In this document: positions 33,719-45,620 of the stretch, in pieces
Layout: the number at the start of each line of letters is the position of its first letter
Numbering within the stretch: position 1 is the first letter of the stretch
Assembly: GCA_022605955.1 (NCBI GenBank)
Contig: JAKCOZ010000015.1
Location: 3,539,287-3,603,286 of the forward strand
From: Rallus limicola
Taxonomy: Eukaryota > Chordata > Aves > Gruiformes > Rallidae
Length of the DNA stretch: 64,000 bases
Direction of reading: 5' to 3'
Translations under genes and position numbers: made by a program
The notes under the pieces: model-generated
What the model was told of the DNA's origin: nothing
Database searches by the model: none
Seen by the model: the letters and a program-made list of their open reading frames with translations, nothing else

Positions 33719-34148
33719 CTGCACTGACTTGTACGGCACAAGTGCGAGGGGTGGGTTTCCCCCCCACCCTTCAGCAAGCACAGGCAGCAGGCCTGGCCCT
33801 CGGCACTGCAGCAAAGGCAGGACCCCTGGGGAAGGCCCGCAGCTCCCAGCCCGGGCACCAGGGAACAAGCTGCCTCTGATGAGTACAGCTCCGTGTCGTG
33901 ACCCTGGGAGGCTTGAGCTGGGCAGGCCCCAGAGCTGGGCACAGCAGGACAGCTGCTGCCTTGTTTGTCCGTGGGGAAAGGGGACGAACCCTCCTCCGGA
34001 AGAGCAGACACAAGTGACGCGGCCCAGCTGCCCAGGAGGACATGGCTTAGCCAGAGCTGATGCCAGAAATCAGGCAGCTCCGTGGTCCACATGACCTGGC
34101 AGGTCAGTGTGTGGCTGCTGAAAGCAGACTTGGCCCATGAGATCAAAG
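33587..34148 (+). repeat. 562-bp inverted duplicate, copy 2
   Basis: This is the partner of 859-1420 in opposite orientation, 6 mismatches and no gaps by eye. It includes the 3' end of the CR1 at 33239-33718 and 430 bp of downstream flank. Because the CR1 continues intact beyond the block at its 5' side here, while in copy 1 it is cut, this copy is the likelier source. Confidence 0.95.
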
Positions 34149-35582
34149 TCACACCCTCTACTCCAGGGCAGGGATAGACACGTTTCACATGCAGGCGCTA
34201 CCCTGTCCGCTGGCAGCAGACAGTCACTGTGGCAGGCAGGCAGCTCCGAGCAGGCAGGATGAATACGAGATCTTACAACTGCATCCCAAGAAATCAGAGA
34301 CCCAAAACACAGACACAGTTAAATGCCGGCACGTTCATCTTCTACAAGACAAATTGCTTTCAATAATCCAGAATTATTTCTCTTGGGCTTTTTAAAGACT
34401 TCTCAAACATATTAGGACAGCCAGGAGCACAGATGAACTATTTAGCTTCCTTGATAAGAAAATATTCTCTTCACACAGTCGGTACGACTTACGAGAGACC
34501 CAATGGGGAAATCTCTGCCATCTTCACAGGGAGATGCGTAGAAATGATTAATCTAAAGTTAACTACCATTTATTGTTCCATTCCAGGCAAAAAGCACCAA
34601 ATCTAGATAACACTGCTGTGCCCGAAGCCAAGCTGCAGAGCGAAACATCCTTCAAAATCCAGCCACACCTTCACCAGCTCTGCCCATCACTGAGGGCCAC
34701 ATCCTGTCAGGACAATCTCATAATTAATGGGATGGGACTTGGGAGTGCCAGAGTTAATTCATCACTCTGCTCTTGTCCCCTTGGGTGATTTGGGTGACTC
34801 TCATAATCCCACAGATTGTCGTTCCCCTTCAGCAACTGGGGGAAAGCGACCTGATCCTCCCTTCTCCCTGTGCCTTCTCTGCTCCTAGAGCTGCCCCTTC
34901 GTAACTTATTTCTGATGGGGCTCTGTGTTTGATTCCTCATCACAACTTTATGGCTCTACTTTGAAATTTCACCTTTTTGTTCTTTTAAGCTGTGTGAAGA
35001 GGCTGAAATTTGGGACTAGGATGGTTTCACCCTGACATGTTAGTAAGCTGTTAAAAAACAAAACCAAAATCAAACCAAGGCAGAGCAGTGGTTTAACAAG
35101 TGGTTTTGGAGAAGTCCTCTCAGGCATTACTTTATTCAGCCATGGGAGAGGAGTGAATGAGACTGGAGGACAGACGTCCTCCTCCAGCAGTAGAGCTGGA
35201 CAGATGGACGCAGCCCAGTGCAGGTGCAGCAGCGCTGGCTCCTGGTCCCCCTGCTCCAGCAAGCGTTCCAGCTCCAGTCACACGGATTTGTCATGCTCCA
35301 CCAGTGCTGCAATGAGGAGCTTGGGCTGCAGGGTGAGGAGCGTGCAGCTGGCACGCCAGCACTTGGGCAGGTCACTGTTCTGTTTAAGCTCAACACAATT
35401 ATTTTAATGATTACCTGCATCTCAATTTCAACTGGCTGCCTCAGGGTGGGTATTTATCCGCACGCAGTGATGCAGGAGAGCGTTTCTGGGGGCACGAGCA
35501 AGAGCTAACATCTACTTTTCTCCATAGCAGGGGTGTCCACTCCTCTTTGTCTGGAGCTGGGAGGTTTCCCTTCAGTCACCGG
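34149..35582. other. Unique non-coding sequence (1.4 kb)
   Basis: No gene or repeat was recognised. 34320-34480 and 34900-35060 are AT-rich and might be conserved non-coding sequence, which cannot be tested here. Confidence 0.45.
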
Positions 35583-35886
35583 TACAGAGTCACAGGATCC
35601 CAGGGGTTGGAAGGGCCCTGGAGAGCTCCTGGGGTCCAACCCCCTGCCAAAGCAGCTCCCAGCTCATAGTGCACAGGGCGGCGTCCAGACGGGGCTGGAA
35701 TCTCTCCAGAGATGGAGACTCCACACCCCCCTGGGCAGCCTGGCCCAGGGCTCCCTCACCCTCACTGGGGAAAAGTTCTTCCCCATGCTGGTGGGGAACT
35801 TCCTCTGCTCCAACTTGCAGCCATTGCCCCTTGTCCTGTCCCCACAGTCACTGAAAAGGGGCTGCCCATTTCCCCCTGCATCCCAT
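35583..35886 (-). mobile_element. CR1 LINE, group B, 304 bp
   Basis: The minus-strand tail is at AGAGTCACAGGATCCCAGG (35587). The element runs to TTTCCCCCTGCATCCCA at 35886, inside 'GMQGEMGS'. It is close to the 58834 copy over the shared part. Confidence 0.95.
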
Positions 35887-36682
35887 ACTTTCCTTCTCCC
35901 ACCTCACACCTCAGCCTGGAGCCACGAGGTCCAAGGTAAAGGTTTAACCCAAGTACCTGTAATGAACAATCTGACTTCCCCAGATCCAGCAGGAAGAACT
36001 AATTACAGCCCGTTTGCTACAAGACAGCAAAACCCCTGTCGCTTAAAACACAAGAGGATTTTCCTTCCAACCTTCTGAAGGGGAAGAGGTTGACAAGCAG
36101 GGGATGCTACTAATGGCTGTGGGTAAAACACAGGCCTGTTTTTGCAGGAGTGCTTTAATACTCTTACCAGGCAAATGCCAGCCAGCAAAATGATTAAAAA
36201 TGCTAAGGCTGGCAAAACGTAGGAAGCTTTGAAGAGAGGAGCGTGTATCAGAACAGCTTCCACCGCCCCGACACCGCCTCGGGCTCTGCAAATCCATTTC
36301 TCCCTCCGATTGTGTTGAAGTACTAGTTTATCTTGCTTGTTAAGTAACCTGTATCAAACCCATCAGAGGAATCCATTTTTTGAAGTTGCTGCTGACCCAG
36401 TTCAAAGTAACAATGTGAAATTTATTCCTCCAAGCCCGGCACATGATGCAGGGAGGCAACGCTTCTCATCTGCATAAGGGCCTATAAATATCCTTCTGCA
36501 AACCGTGGCCAGGCTCTTGTTAATGCCAACACAACCTGAAAATAATGTTAAATACCAAAGGGAAAGAGAAATTCAATTACTCTCACTTGATGCAGAGCAG
36601 GAGAGTGCCCTTTAGCAGTGTAGTGGTTTATGAACCGCAAGAAGTGGAGAGATGATGGGGACAGTAGAGGGACTGCTCCACT
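35887..36682. other. Unique non-coding sequence with AT-rich candidate element
   Basis: 36290-36560 is AT-rich (AGTACTAGTTTATCTTGC, TATAAATATCC, GAAAATAATG) with the composition of a conserved non-coding element. No coding potential was recognised. Confidence 0.4.
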
Positions 36683-36980
36683 AAAAGGGTAGACAATAGC
36701 AGGACAAGGGGGATGGATTAAAGCTGAAGGAGGGAAGGTTTAAATTGGATATTAGGGGGAAGTTCTTTCCAGAGAGAGTGGTGAGGGGCTGGAACAGGCT
36801 GCCCAGAGAGGGGGTGGGTGCCCCGTGTCTGGGGGTGTTCAAGGCCAGGTTGGCTGGGGCCCTGGGCAACCTTGTGTAGCTCCAGGCCTGGAGGTTGGTG
36901 TCCCTGCCTGTGGCAGGGCGGGTTGGAGCTCTGTGATCCTTGGGGTCCCTTCCAACCCAGACCATTCTATGATTCTATGA
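36683..36980 (+). mobile_element. CR1 LINE, group C, 298 bp
   Basis: This plus-strand copy starts at AAAAGGGTAGACAATAGCAG and ends ACCATTCTATGATTCTATGA. C-terminal ORF2 remnants ('LDIRGKFFPERVVRGWNRLP'-like) are present. It is followed directly by a second CR1-type 3' end. Confidence 0.95.
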
Positions 36981-37004
36981 TCAACCTGCTCAAGCTGACT
37001 CAGC

Positions 37005-37058
37005 TTCAAGCCAGGCAGGTGGACTAGATGGTCCCTGCCAAACTCAATTACTCTATGA
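37005..37058 (+). mobile_element. CR1 LINE 3' end, older subfamily
   Basis: GGTGGACTAGATGGTCCCTG...CTCAATTACTCTATGATA has the 'GGACTAGATGATC..CC..CTCAAT' form of an older CR1 3' end, on the plus strand. It abuts the group C tail at 36980. Confidence 0.7.
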
Positions 37059-37132
37059 TATTTAAGTAGCTGTACAGAGTGATTATCTATCTACCTATAT
37101 ATACACATATACTCCCTCCAAACTGAAGAAGT

Positions 37133-37235
37133 AGAATCACAGAATCACTTTGGTTAGAAGAAACCTTTAAGACCATCAAGTCCAACCACAGCCTAATTCT
37201 GCCTAGTCCACCTCCAGACCATGTCCTCAGGCACA
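37133..37235 (-). mobile_element. CR1 LINE 3' end, older subfamily
   Basis: AGAATCACAGAATCACTTTG followed by AAACCTTTAAGACCATCAAG and TCCAACCACAGCCTAATTCT is a minus-strand CR1 3' end, diverged from groups A-C and similar to 56801. Confidence 0.85.
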
Positions 37236-37249
37236 GAAAAATGTAGATG

Positions 37250-37310
37250 TAGGGGGGTTTGGAACATTATGATCCTTGGGATCCCTTCCAACCCAGGCTG
37301 TGATTCTATG
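37250..37310 (+). mobile_element. CR1 LINE 3' end, group C-like, short
   Basis: TAGGGGGGTTTGGAACATTA, then GATCCTTGGGATCCCTTCC and GGCTGTGATTCTATGAC, is the last ~60 bp of a plus-strand CR1. Confidence 0.8.
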
Positions 37311-39716
37311 ACTGCATCTTGCTGAGCTGGGACCAGGTGCCCAGGGGATCAGTGTGCTGTGGGGACCATCCAGTGAGGATGTGCTCGGGTTTAACATTCC
37401 ATAGGTGTCAAATAAACATCTCCAGCTTTTGAATTTAGAGAGCCTATGAGAGACTCTGCCTTGCTGTCTCCAAATCACTCGGAGGCTTTGCACTTCTCAT
37501 CAGGATGAGAGCTGTGCTTGGAGCCCCACCATCACCTGCAATGCCCCCCCCCCCCCCCCCTCCAGGTTAATGGGAGCGAGGAAGGTTCATACTTGTGAAT
37601 GATTCACCCTCAGCAATAGTGGGGGCGTGTTAAGCCTCCCCCAGCACCCCTCTGAGGGTTTGCAGGGTGAAATTACAGTCATCACCGAACTGTCAGTGAT
37701 GCCGAACACCCATCAGAGCCGAGGCAAGCACTGCACTCCCTCGCCCCTCGAGCTGCCCCTCCCTGAGCAGGCTGGGGCTGGGGCCACCTGTCCCACAGAG
37801 GCTATTGAGAAGACTGTACAAGGTGATCTAACTAAAGCCACAGTGATGCTATCCCTTGCAAAAAGCACCAGGAGAAGCAAGCCAGCCTTGCAAAGCCCCA
37901 TGCACATGGACCTGATGGCGCTACTGAAGGCAGCACCCCAGTGTCAGACAGAGAATATACTTCCAATGATTTGTAGGACCTCAGCACTGCTGACACCCTC
38001 CCTGCATCCCCAGCACAGCTGGCAAAGACAGCCTGCACCACCCCAACTCTGCAGGTCCCCCCCCCAAGAGCTGTAGGTGCTGCTGAGTGAGGGCAACACA
38101 AAGGAGGTCCACAACACACTAGGGCTGGGGCTTTCCACCTCAGCAGCTGGAGCTTGCCATGAGCCAGTGTTCATGCTGGGCTGGGTGGTGGGTGAGGGTC
38201 ATGGGTGCCCACCCTTTCCCCTCTTGGGTCCACAGCTACCAACAAGGCTGTTGAGTAGCAGATCTGACTCAGGGCATCCCAAAAGCATAGTTAACTGGGA
38301 TGAAATCTACGTGCTGTATCCATCAACCCCCACAAGCAGGGGAGGAACGAAGCCCCCTGCAACCTTTATTACACACTGATACCCTCTCTATCGATACACC
38401 CCTGCAAGCAGTCCTACGCAATCCAGGGGACAAAGTCCAAGGTGCCACCCCCTTGTCCTACCTTTAAAGACAGCTTTGTTTGCTTTTCAAGGCAGGTATT
38501 ATACAGCAGCACAATACAATTAGGAAAAGCAGCAGAGGAACAGCACCAGAGCCATAACCGCTTGTGATAAGAGACGAGCGTGCAGCACAACGAACATCTC
38601 TTCCCCATTAAACCTTTCTGAATGACTCTCATTTCCAATCTTGATGCACCCTATGGAAAAATATGATAGGTTGTTCCTCATCTCTCTAATGTACTTTAAA
38701 TAGATGATGCTCCAGATGGTATTGACATTGCTAAACAAATTGTGAAACCCACATGCCAAAAATACTGTGGGTAAACATACTAAACCACCCTGTGCAACAA
38801 AAGAGGCTAAAAGAACTGCAATCATCATCAACTTTAAATGCTACTCACATCGTGGAACAAGGACTGGGCTTCAATTTTTGTTACTTTTAACAGGAATAAG
38901 ATAGTACAATAGTAATCAGAGCCAAGGCTTGTAACATGCTGCAGCCAGGGTCTGGGGGGGGGTGGGGAAAGAGCCGCCAGCTGCAGAGTCTTCCGCTGGT
39001 ACGTGGATGGGACGGGTGCAGCTCAGGTCAGCGATGACAACGGCAGCCACACTCGCCATGCCTTGTGTGCCTGGCTGAGAAGCTGGTGAGGCTCAGAGCA
39101 GCTTGTAGCCAAAAAAACCACACACCCCCCCCCCCTCAAACCCCCTCATCAATGCAACTCATCTTTCTCGCCCCACTGATGCTCTTGGCACGGCTACCTG
39201 GGGTAGCATGGACAGAAACAGGCGGTGGACTGACTCAGCACAGACCCCCCCAAACACTGTTTTCCCTTATCTCCTTAAGAAACACGGTCAACTTTAGCAT
39301 AAAAGAGGGAAATTGAGTTTCAAACCAGAACATCTGCTTGTAGTTAACTCAAGAAAGAGCCACAGTACACTCTTTGTGCTGCTAATGCTCGCAATAAAAC
39401 CCTACTTGGAGTACAAATGGCATTTGGAAAATTATTGGGAAGAACAAGCACTTAGCAAAACCCTTGGGGAAGTACCTCTGCAGAATCCTCTCCCATGGCA
39501 CTCAGTGATGGGCAAACCAATGGCCCCCCTCTCTCCAGGAACAGGTAGCACAAAGAAGGATTTGGGCAAACCCCAGTTGCCACTAAGTGACTTCCCTGGC
39601 AGGGGAACAAGGCTTGTTCTCATGTGAAGAGCCATTCCGACCTCGGGAACAGCTGCTGGGAAGCAGCTGAGCCTTTCCGGAATAAGCTCAGCTGCTGCGA
39701 GCGTGCGGCAAGCGGT
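37311..39716. other. Unique non-coding sequence (2.4 kb)
   Basis: C runs are at 37544-37560 (17) and about 39125-39133. 38480-38900 is AT-rich. No exon, transposon or RNA gene was recognised. Confidence 0.5.
37544..37560 (-). repeat. Poly-C run (17)
   Basis: Seventeen consecutive C residues; the minus strand is G17, a quadruplex-capable run comparable to 31746. Confidence 0.92.
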
Positions 39717-40500
39717 GTGCGCAACCACGTGTGCACACATCCATGTGCGTGTGCACAACCATGTGTGTGCACCACGTGTGCTCACAACCACATGCGTGCA
39801 CAACCACGTGCGTGCACACAGCCATGTGTTTGCACAACCATATGTGTGCACAGCCAACTGTGTGCACCACATGCTCACAACCACATGTGTGAACGACCAC
39901 ATGTGTGAACAACCACGTGCGTGCACACAGCCATGTGCACACACAACCACATGTGTGCACAACCATGTGTGTGTGCACAGCCATATGCACGCACAACCAC
40001 ATGTGTGCACAGCCAACTGTGTGCACCACGTGCTCACAACCACATGCGTGCACTACCACGTGCGTGCACACAGCCATGTGTGTTCACACAACCACATGTG
40101 TGTGCACAACCACGTGTGTCCGCACAGCCATGTGTTTGCACAACCACGTGTGTACAGCCACATGTGTGCACATGTGTGCACAACCACGCGCACACACACC
40201 CACATGTGTGTACAGCCAACTGTGTGCACCACGTGTGCTCACAACCATATGCGTGCACAACCACATGTGTGCACACAGCCATGTGTTTGCACAACCATGT
40301 ACGCACACTACCACGTGTGTGCACAACCATGTATGCTCACAAACACGTGTGTGCGCACAACCACATGTGTGCACTGCCAACTGTGTGCACCACGTGTGCT
40401 CACAACCATGTGCGTGCACACAGCCATGTGTTTGCACAACCACGTATATGCACAACCACGTGTGCTCACAACCACGTGTGCTCACAACCACGTGCGTGCC
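39717..40500. repeat. Degenerate CA/TG minisatellite rich in CACGTG and CATGTG
   Basis: About 780 bp of imperfect units of ~14-20 bp around 'GTGTGCACAACCACATGTG'. A rarer landmark, GCCAACTGTGTGCACCAC, recurs at 39853, 40012, 40215 and 40376 (spacings 159, 203, 161), giving a higher-order period of ~160 bp. The tract has many self-complementary hexamers (CACGTG, CATGTG/CACATG pairs, GTGCAC) and long alternating purine/pyrimidine stretches. It lacks stop codons in several frames on both strands, producing long open frames (up to 332 codons) rich in His, Cys, Thr and Val. These are an effect of the repeat, not genes. Confidence 0.95.
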
Positions 40501-42243
40501 CAGGCGGCTGCATGCGGGATGCGATGGCTGCACGGCCGCCCCCGCAGCGCCCTCCTGCAGCACCATCCTTGGCAGAGTCTCACTAGGATGGAAGGAAATA
40601 AAGAGGGAATGGAGAAACCTTGCCACCCCTCAGCCCCTCTCCAAAAGCACGCGTGCCGCCTAAGGGAGCAAGTACCATGGGTGCCATGGCCACAGCAATA
40701 AAGTGTAGAAAACCACCCATTTAATAACCAAAGCTGGGGTGGGGACCAAGAAGTCTTTGTAGAAAGGTGAAAGAAAAGTGCTGAGGAGCCAAGGGGTAAA
40801 ACCTGTCCATGGGTGCAGCCGGTTTGTGCTGCTGGGACACCATGCACAACGTGCACTACCTGCAGTAAAAACCACTCCAGCTCGGCTCTGATCCCCCCTG
40901 GAGTAGGGAGGGGGACACTCAGCCCTCTGATGGCAATACAAGTGGAAACAAGAAGGACAAAAGAGGCTACAACTGTACCACTTCCACAGCCCTGATGCTG
41001 ATTTGCACCTCAAGGGGCTGCTCGCTGCCTTCACCCAGACAGTTCTGGCCCTGGGATTTGTGCCCCACGCTGCTGCGTGGCTGGGCTGGTGGTTGGTATT
41101 ACTGATACTGTGCCATAGGTGCAGAGAGGAGTGTGAAGGAGCCTCCTGAGCAGCGGCCTCGCCTCGGGGTGCGCAGCGCCCTCCTCCTGCACTGCACCCA
41201 AGGAGCATTAGGGGTGCTGCTGGGCTTCCCCGCTAATGGGCGAGCCAAACAGAGGAGCCAAATCCTCCCTCCCAAAACACTGGTGCCGTTCCTCCTCCTC
41301 CTCGGGAAAGCCGGCTGCTGGCTCAGCTGGGTGTCACCACATCACTTACACCTCAGTCACGGAGCCCAGAACAATGAGTTTCCATGCCACTTTCCCAAAC
41401 TGTGGCCACGGAGCTCCTCCCTTGAGGAAGATGCAAAAGGAAGAGGCAAAAGGGGTTTGGCACCCCCCCACCCCCCTGGCCCCAGCAGGGTGCTGCAGGA
41501 CTGGTGTGATGGGGTACAGCTCTTGGGGGACAGTCAACAGCAATAAACACAGCCCTCTTCCCCCACCCCCCCGCACCCGATTTCCTCCCCTTTGTCCTTC
41601 TGCCAAGGAAAGCTTGCTCTTCTCTGTGCCCTCACCACACAGCATCTGCACAAAAAGAGGGATGCTCTTTAGCAGGCATCCCTGAATCCCAGCATCCCAC
41701 TGAAAGAGCCTTTGCTGACCAGCATGACAGCACGCTCCTATCCCATCACTCCTAATTTAAACACTCTCTACTGTGATCATTTCCATCTCTGAAATACCAA
41801 CAGGCAAACTGATTGAGGGCAAGACCACATGGTGTGTGCTCCTGCCCTGGAGCCTTCACTCCAGGGAGAAGGGAAAGCACAAGAGTGCAACCAGACACAG
41901 GGAAGGGGGAAAGATGCCTGTGGGAAGGGACTTGTTAGCTGCGTGTTTGGGATAAAGTGGTGCCAAACGGGTACCCACCATCACCTGGAGGATCAATCAG
42001 CTTCTCCCCAGGCAAGAAGGCTGAGCACATGAAGGAAACCATCACTTGGAAGTATCCAGCCATCACAGCAAGTGCCTGGGCGCTTTTATCACCGTGACTG
42101 TGCAGCAGCTGGACGTGGCTGAACACGAGAGCAGGATGGGGAATGCAATCTGTGGAAAGCAACAGCCTGATGACCTTGAGGTGCACAGGAGAGGGACAGA
42201 GAGAACAGAGAGACACAGAGCTGGGTCAGGGACTTTATGGCTA

Positions 42244-42293
42244 CATGTTCTGACCATACCTTTTGTTTCATGTTCTGACCATACTTTTTGTTT
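42244..42293. repeat. 25-bp tandem duplication
   Basis: CATGTTCTGACCATACCTTT and its near-identical neighbour (one C/T change) are exactly 25 bp apart. Confidence 0.95.
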
Positions 42294-43489
42294 CCACTGC
42301 GCAGATCTTTGCACCTGTATCTTTGGGTGCAAGGGGAGGCAGGGACAATGTGGGGGCATCAGCTTTCTCTCCTAAAATTGTCCCCCCAGGGAAGATTAGC
42401 AGCAGCAAGCCCAGACCAGGAGGCTGCATCTAACCCCAGGGAAGGTCTGGTCTGAGGTATCTCCTGCAGCCCTGAGCTCTAGACCTGCCCCAGGAGACCC
42501 AGTGCTGTCTCCCACACCTGGCTGCATGGACACCCATGACCCACAGCCACCCATCCTCCCTGTTAACCCGATGATGGTTTTGACCAGAGTCACAGCACCT
42601 CAATGGCCAGTGCTGTGCCACGCAGCTAAAAACCACCACCAAAACCACATCCCACCAGCAACTCGAGATCTGTTTCCTATCCTTTCACTGCCCAGCCTGT
42701 GGCAAATGATGTTTTCATTAAAAAAAGACATTCTCATTAAAAAAAAAAATTAAAAAATTCCCAGGCTGCCTGTTTCCTTTACATTTGTGTCTGGGCTGCT
42801 CAGCTCAGCAGCAGCAGGTCCCAGACCCAGCTCACCAACGACCTGTTCCCAGCACCCTCCTGCTGCCCTTTCCCATCCCATCCCTGCCTTGAGGGGTGAA
42901 GGCCAGAGGAAGGATCAGCTTGTATAAAATGGAGGCATCCAGAAATGAATGAGCAGAGGGAGAAGACAGTGAGAGTAGGGAGAGATGGACTCGGTTTGGG
43001 TCAGAAGATGAAGATTTCTCTTCATCGACCAGTTGTGGGGTTCAGAGCCAGCTGGGGGATTATGAAAGCACTCAGGTGCAAAGCTGAGGTTTTTCTAGAG
43101 ATTTCTGGGCAACTGAGCATTTCAGGACCTGGATTCCTGCACTCAGCAGACCTCTGCTTCAGTCTGAGTGCCAGGCACACTTGGAGCATTTCCAGCTGAA
43201 TTACCAAACAGCCAAGGCATCAACATCACCACCAACTCCTAAAAGTTCCCTAAAAACACCTGCTCCCCTCACAGGCAGCAGTCAGGCAGCAGTCTGGCTG
43301 TGAGGATGGGGAAGCACCCTCCAACACACAGCACCCAACGGTACACATGGGTTTCCGTGGGTAGGTGACCTCGCGGTTCACCGTCCAGCTGGCTCCCACC
43401 TTCCCCCTGAACCAGGCCCCACCTTCCCCCAGAGCTGGGTCCCCCCTTCCATCCTGCCACCCCACTGTGGGTTCCCATCACGCCCAGTG

Positions 43490-43600
43490 CTGGGGACAGC
43501 AGGTGACTGGGAGCGAGCGGGTAGCGCTATAAAAAGCCCGAGATTCCCATTATTTCCTCTTCCGCGACAGCTCCTCCCGCCAGGCGCTGGCTGGGCTTCA
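43490..43600 (+). promoter_or_regulatory. Candidate TATA-type core promoter
   Basis: A TATAAAAA box at 43528-43535 sits in a locally GC- and CpG-richer block (GAGCGAGCGGGTAGCGC upstream; TTCCGCGACAGC and CCCGCCAGGCGC downstream). An ETS-like TTCCTCTTCCG lies about 20-30 bp downstream, roughly where initiation would be expected. No downstream exon is recognised, so this is a motif-based suggestion. Chance occurrence is quite possible. Confidence 0.25.
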
Positions 43601-43885
43601 GGAAGCTGTCACTGCAAACAGCAGGCTGGAGAGAACTTTCCTAATTGCCTTATGTTAACAGATACACACACAACCAGTGCCTGAGGTTTTGGCTGTAAGG
43701 AGGCTTCCTCCTGGCCCATCCGAGCTGGTGGAATCACTTCTGTCTCCCCGGGGCTTCGCTCTGCAGAGCAACGACCCCTCGGCTGTGAGATGGTGTGAGA
43801 GTCTTGGCTTTCCATGGAAAGTATGGTGCTACCACTCACTGTAGCAGCAGGGTGCTGTACAAATACAATTCCCAAGACTTCAGAA

Positions 43886-43944
43886 CCAAGTGAGGTGGGG
43901 TAGGGACCTTTATGGCTCCAAGTGAGGTGGGGCAGGGACCTATC
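43886..43944. repeat. 32-bp direct duplication
   Basis: CCAAGTGAGGTGGGGTAGGG and CCAAGTGAGGTGGGGCAGGG are 32 bp apart, each followed by ACCT. Confidence 0.93.
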
Positions 43945-45539
43945 TGGTAAGCTAAGAGGTTTCACCTGCTGCTGTTTAAGAGACCGTGTCACAAAGAGAC
44001 CTAGCTGAGCTGAGCATGGCAGGCCAGGCAATTACAACATCTTTCCAGCAGGAAAATTGGTGAAGCCAGCCCACTCACCTCATCTTGGCCAAATTACAGG
44101 TTTATGTTGACAGCCCACCTACCCACAGGTACTCACGGCAACCTCCGAACTCGCTCCTCCATCTCCCCCTCACAGAGGATGGGGGGACCGAACCATTTGT
44201 GTGCAGTTTGTCACAGCCAGGGTGTGCAGATGTGCATCCCAAGACTGGACAGCACCCAGGGGACCACCCCCTCCTGTCCCCTGGGGTGGATGGTGGCTCA
44301 GCCCCACTGCTGAGCACCTCAGGGGTTGCTAACACAAGCAGACCATTTTTCTAAAACAAACTGGTTTTCGATGGAACACAGCATCATTCAAAATAAGCAA
44401 ATAAAAGCAGCAGCAGCTGATTTAATGAAATATATAGTGACTTATTTTCAGATTAGATATAGATGCCAAGCTCAGATACGAATGCTGAGCACTGTGCTCT
44501 GCAATTACCACAGCCAGCCCCAGAGAGAGGTCTCTGCCGGGCAGCAGCGGCTCGGTGCGGTCCAGCAGTCCATCAGCCTACAGCAAATCTGAAGAGACAG
44601 CCATGTTTTTGTTTTTATTTTTAAGATGCTAATGAATTTTACCCTTTCCAATCCCAATCGTGGGATTGAGGCTTCAGACCCTGCAGGAAAGAGGGAGCCC
44701 AGCCCAGTACCCAGTACTCCCCTCCTTTAATAAATAAATGCAGCCTGAGTGTCCCAGCGCTTTGCAACAGGTCCCACACCTCCACCTGACACCCAGCACA
44801 AGACCCAGCCTGTATCTCATGCTCACACTGGGCACAGGACTTACAGTTAGGTGGTGGGATAAGAAAATGCCCCCATCAAGGGAGAAGAGCCCAAGTTATT
44901 GGTACCTGCCTGTCCCCAGCAGCTTGCTCAGGCTCATCACACGCACCCATTGACTCAGGAGGAGGATGAGAGATCAAACACAAACAATGAATAACTCAAG
45001 AACCCTACAGAGCCACGAAGGGCAGTCTCACAGAAAGCAGATTCCACCAGGAAAGGGGAGGCTGCCACCTCCCACAGCACCAAGGGCCACTGAGAATGGC
45101 CCCACCATCCTGGCAAGGCTGTGCAAGGCAGGGGCAGAGTGGGGCTGGGGGGGCAGAGCCGGGTTCAGGCCACGTTTCCCACCCTCCCTTCTCCTCCTCT
45201 GCGCTGTGACCTTCCTGTCACTTCTCATCAGTGTCACGTTGCTGGACTCTGGGAAGAAACCACGGCAGATAAACTTTCCAGCATGTAAACAGCAGAGCAA
45301 AAGGAGCTTGAGGCTAGAGAGGAAGGCAGCCCTGGATCTGCCAGGCTTCCCAGGGAGCCTGGGGAGCTGAGGACATGCCACTGTGGGTTAGCAGAACGGA
45401 TGCTCGCAGACAGACACCCCCCCACACACATCCCACCCACGCAGGAGGAAGAGGTGATGGGAGGAGATTCACATCCCAGCACCAGTCCTCCCAAGCAGAG
45501 AGGGAAAGGCACCACGCTTCACCAGGACAGTAAATCCTC

Positions 45540-45620
45540 AAGAAAAAAAAAAAACAAACAACAAACCCAAACCAAAAAACCAACCAAAAAAAAGCAGAAA
45601 CCCACAAAAGAAAAATGAGG
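45540..45620. repeat. A-rich low-complexity tract
   Basis: Runs of A (up to 13) alternate with CAAAC/CCAAAAC pieces. It is not attached to a recognised retroposon. Confidence 0.85.

Noticed and set aside
39688..40701. Open frames of up to 332 codons rich in His and Cys as a metal-binding protein
   Set aside because: They arise on both strands and in several frames of a CA/TG repeat, with no conserved spacing of Cys and His beyond the repeat itself.
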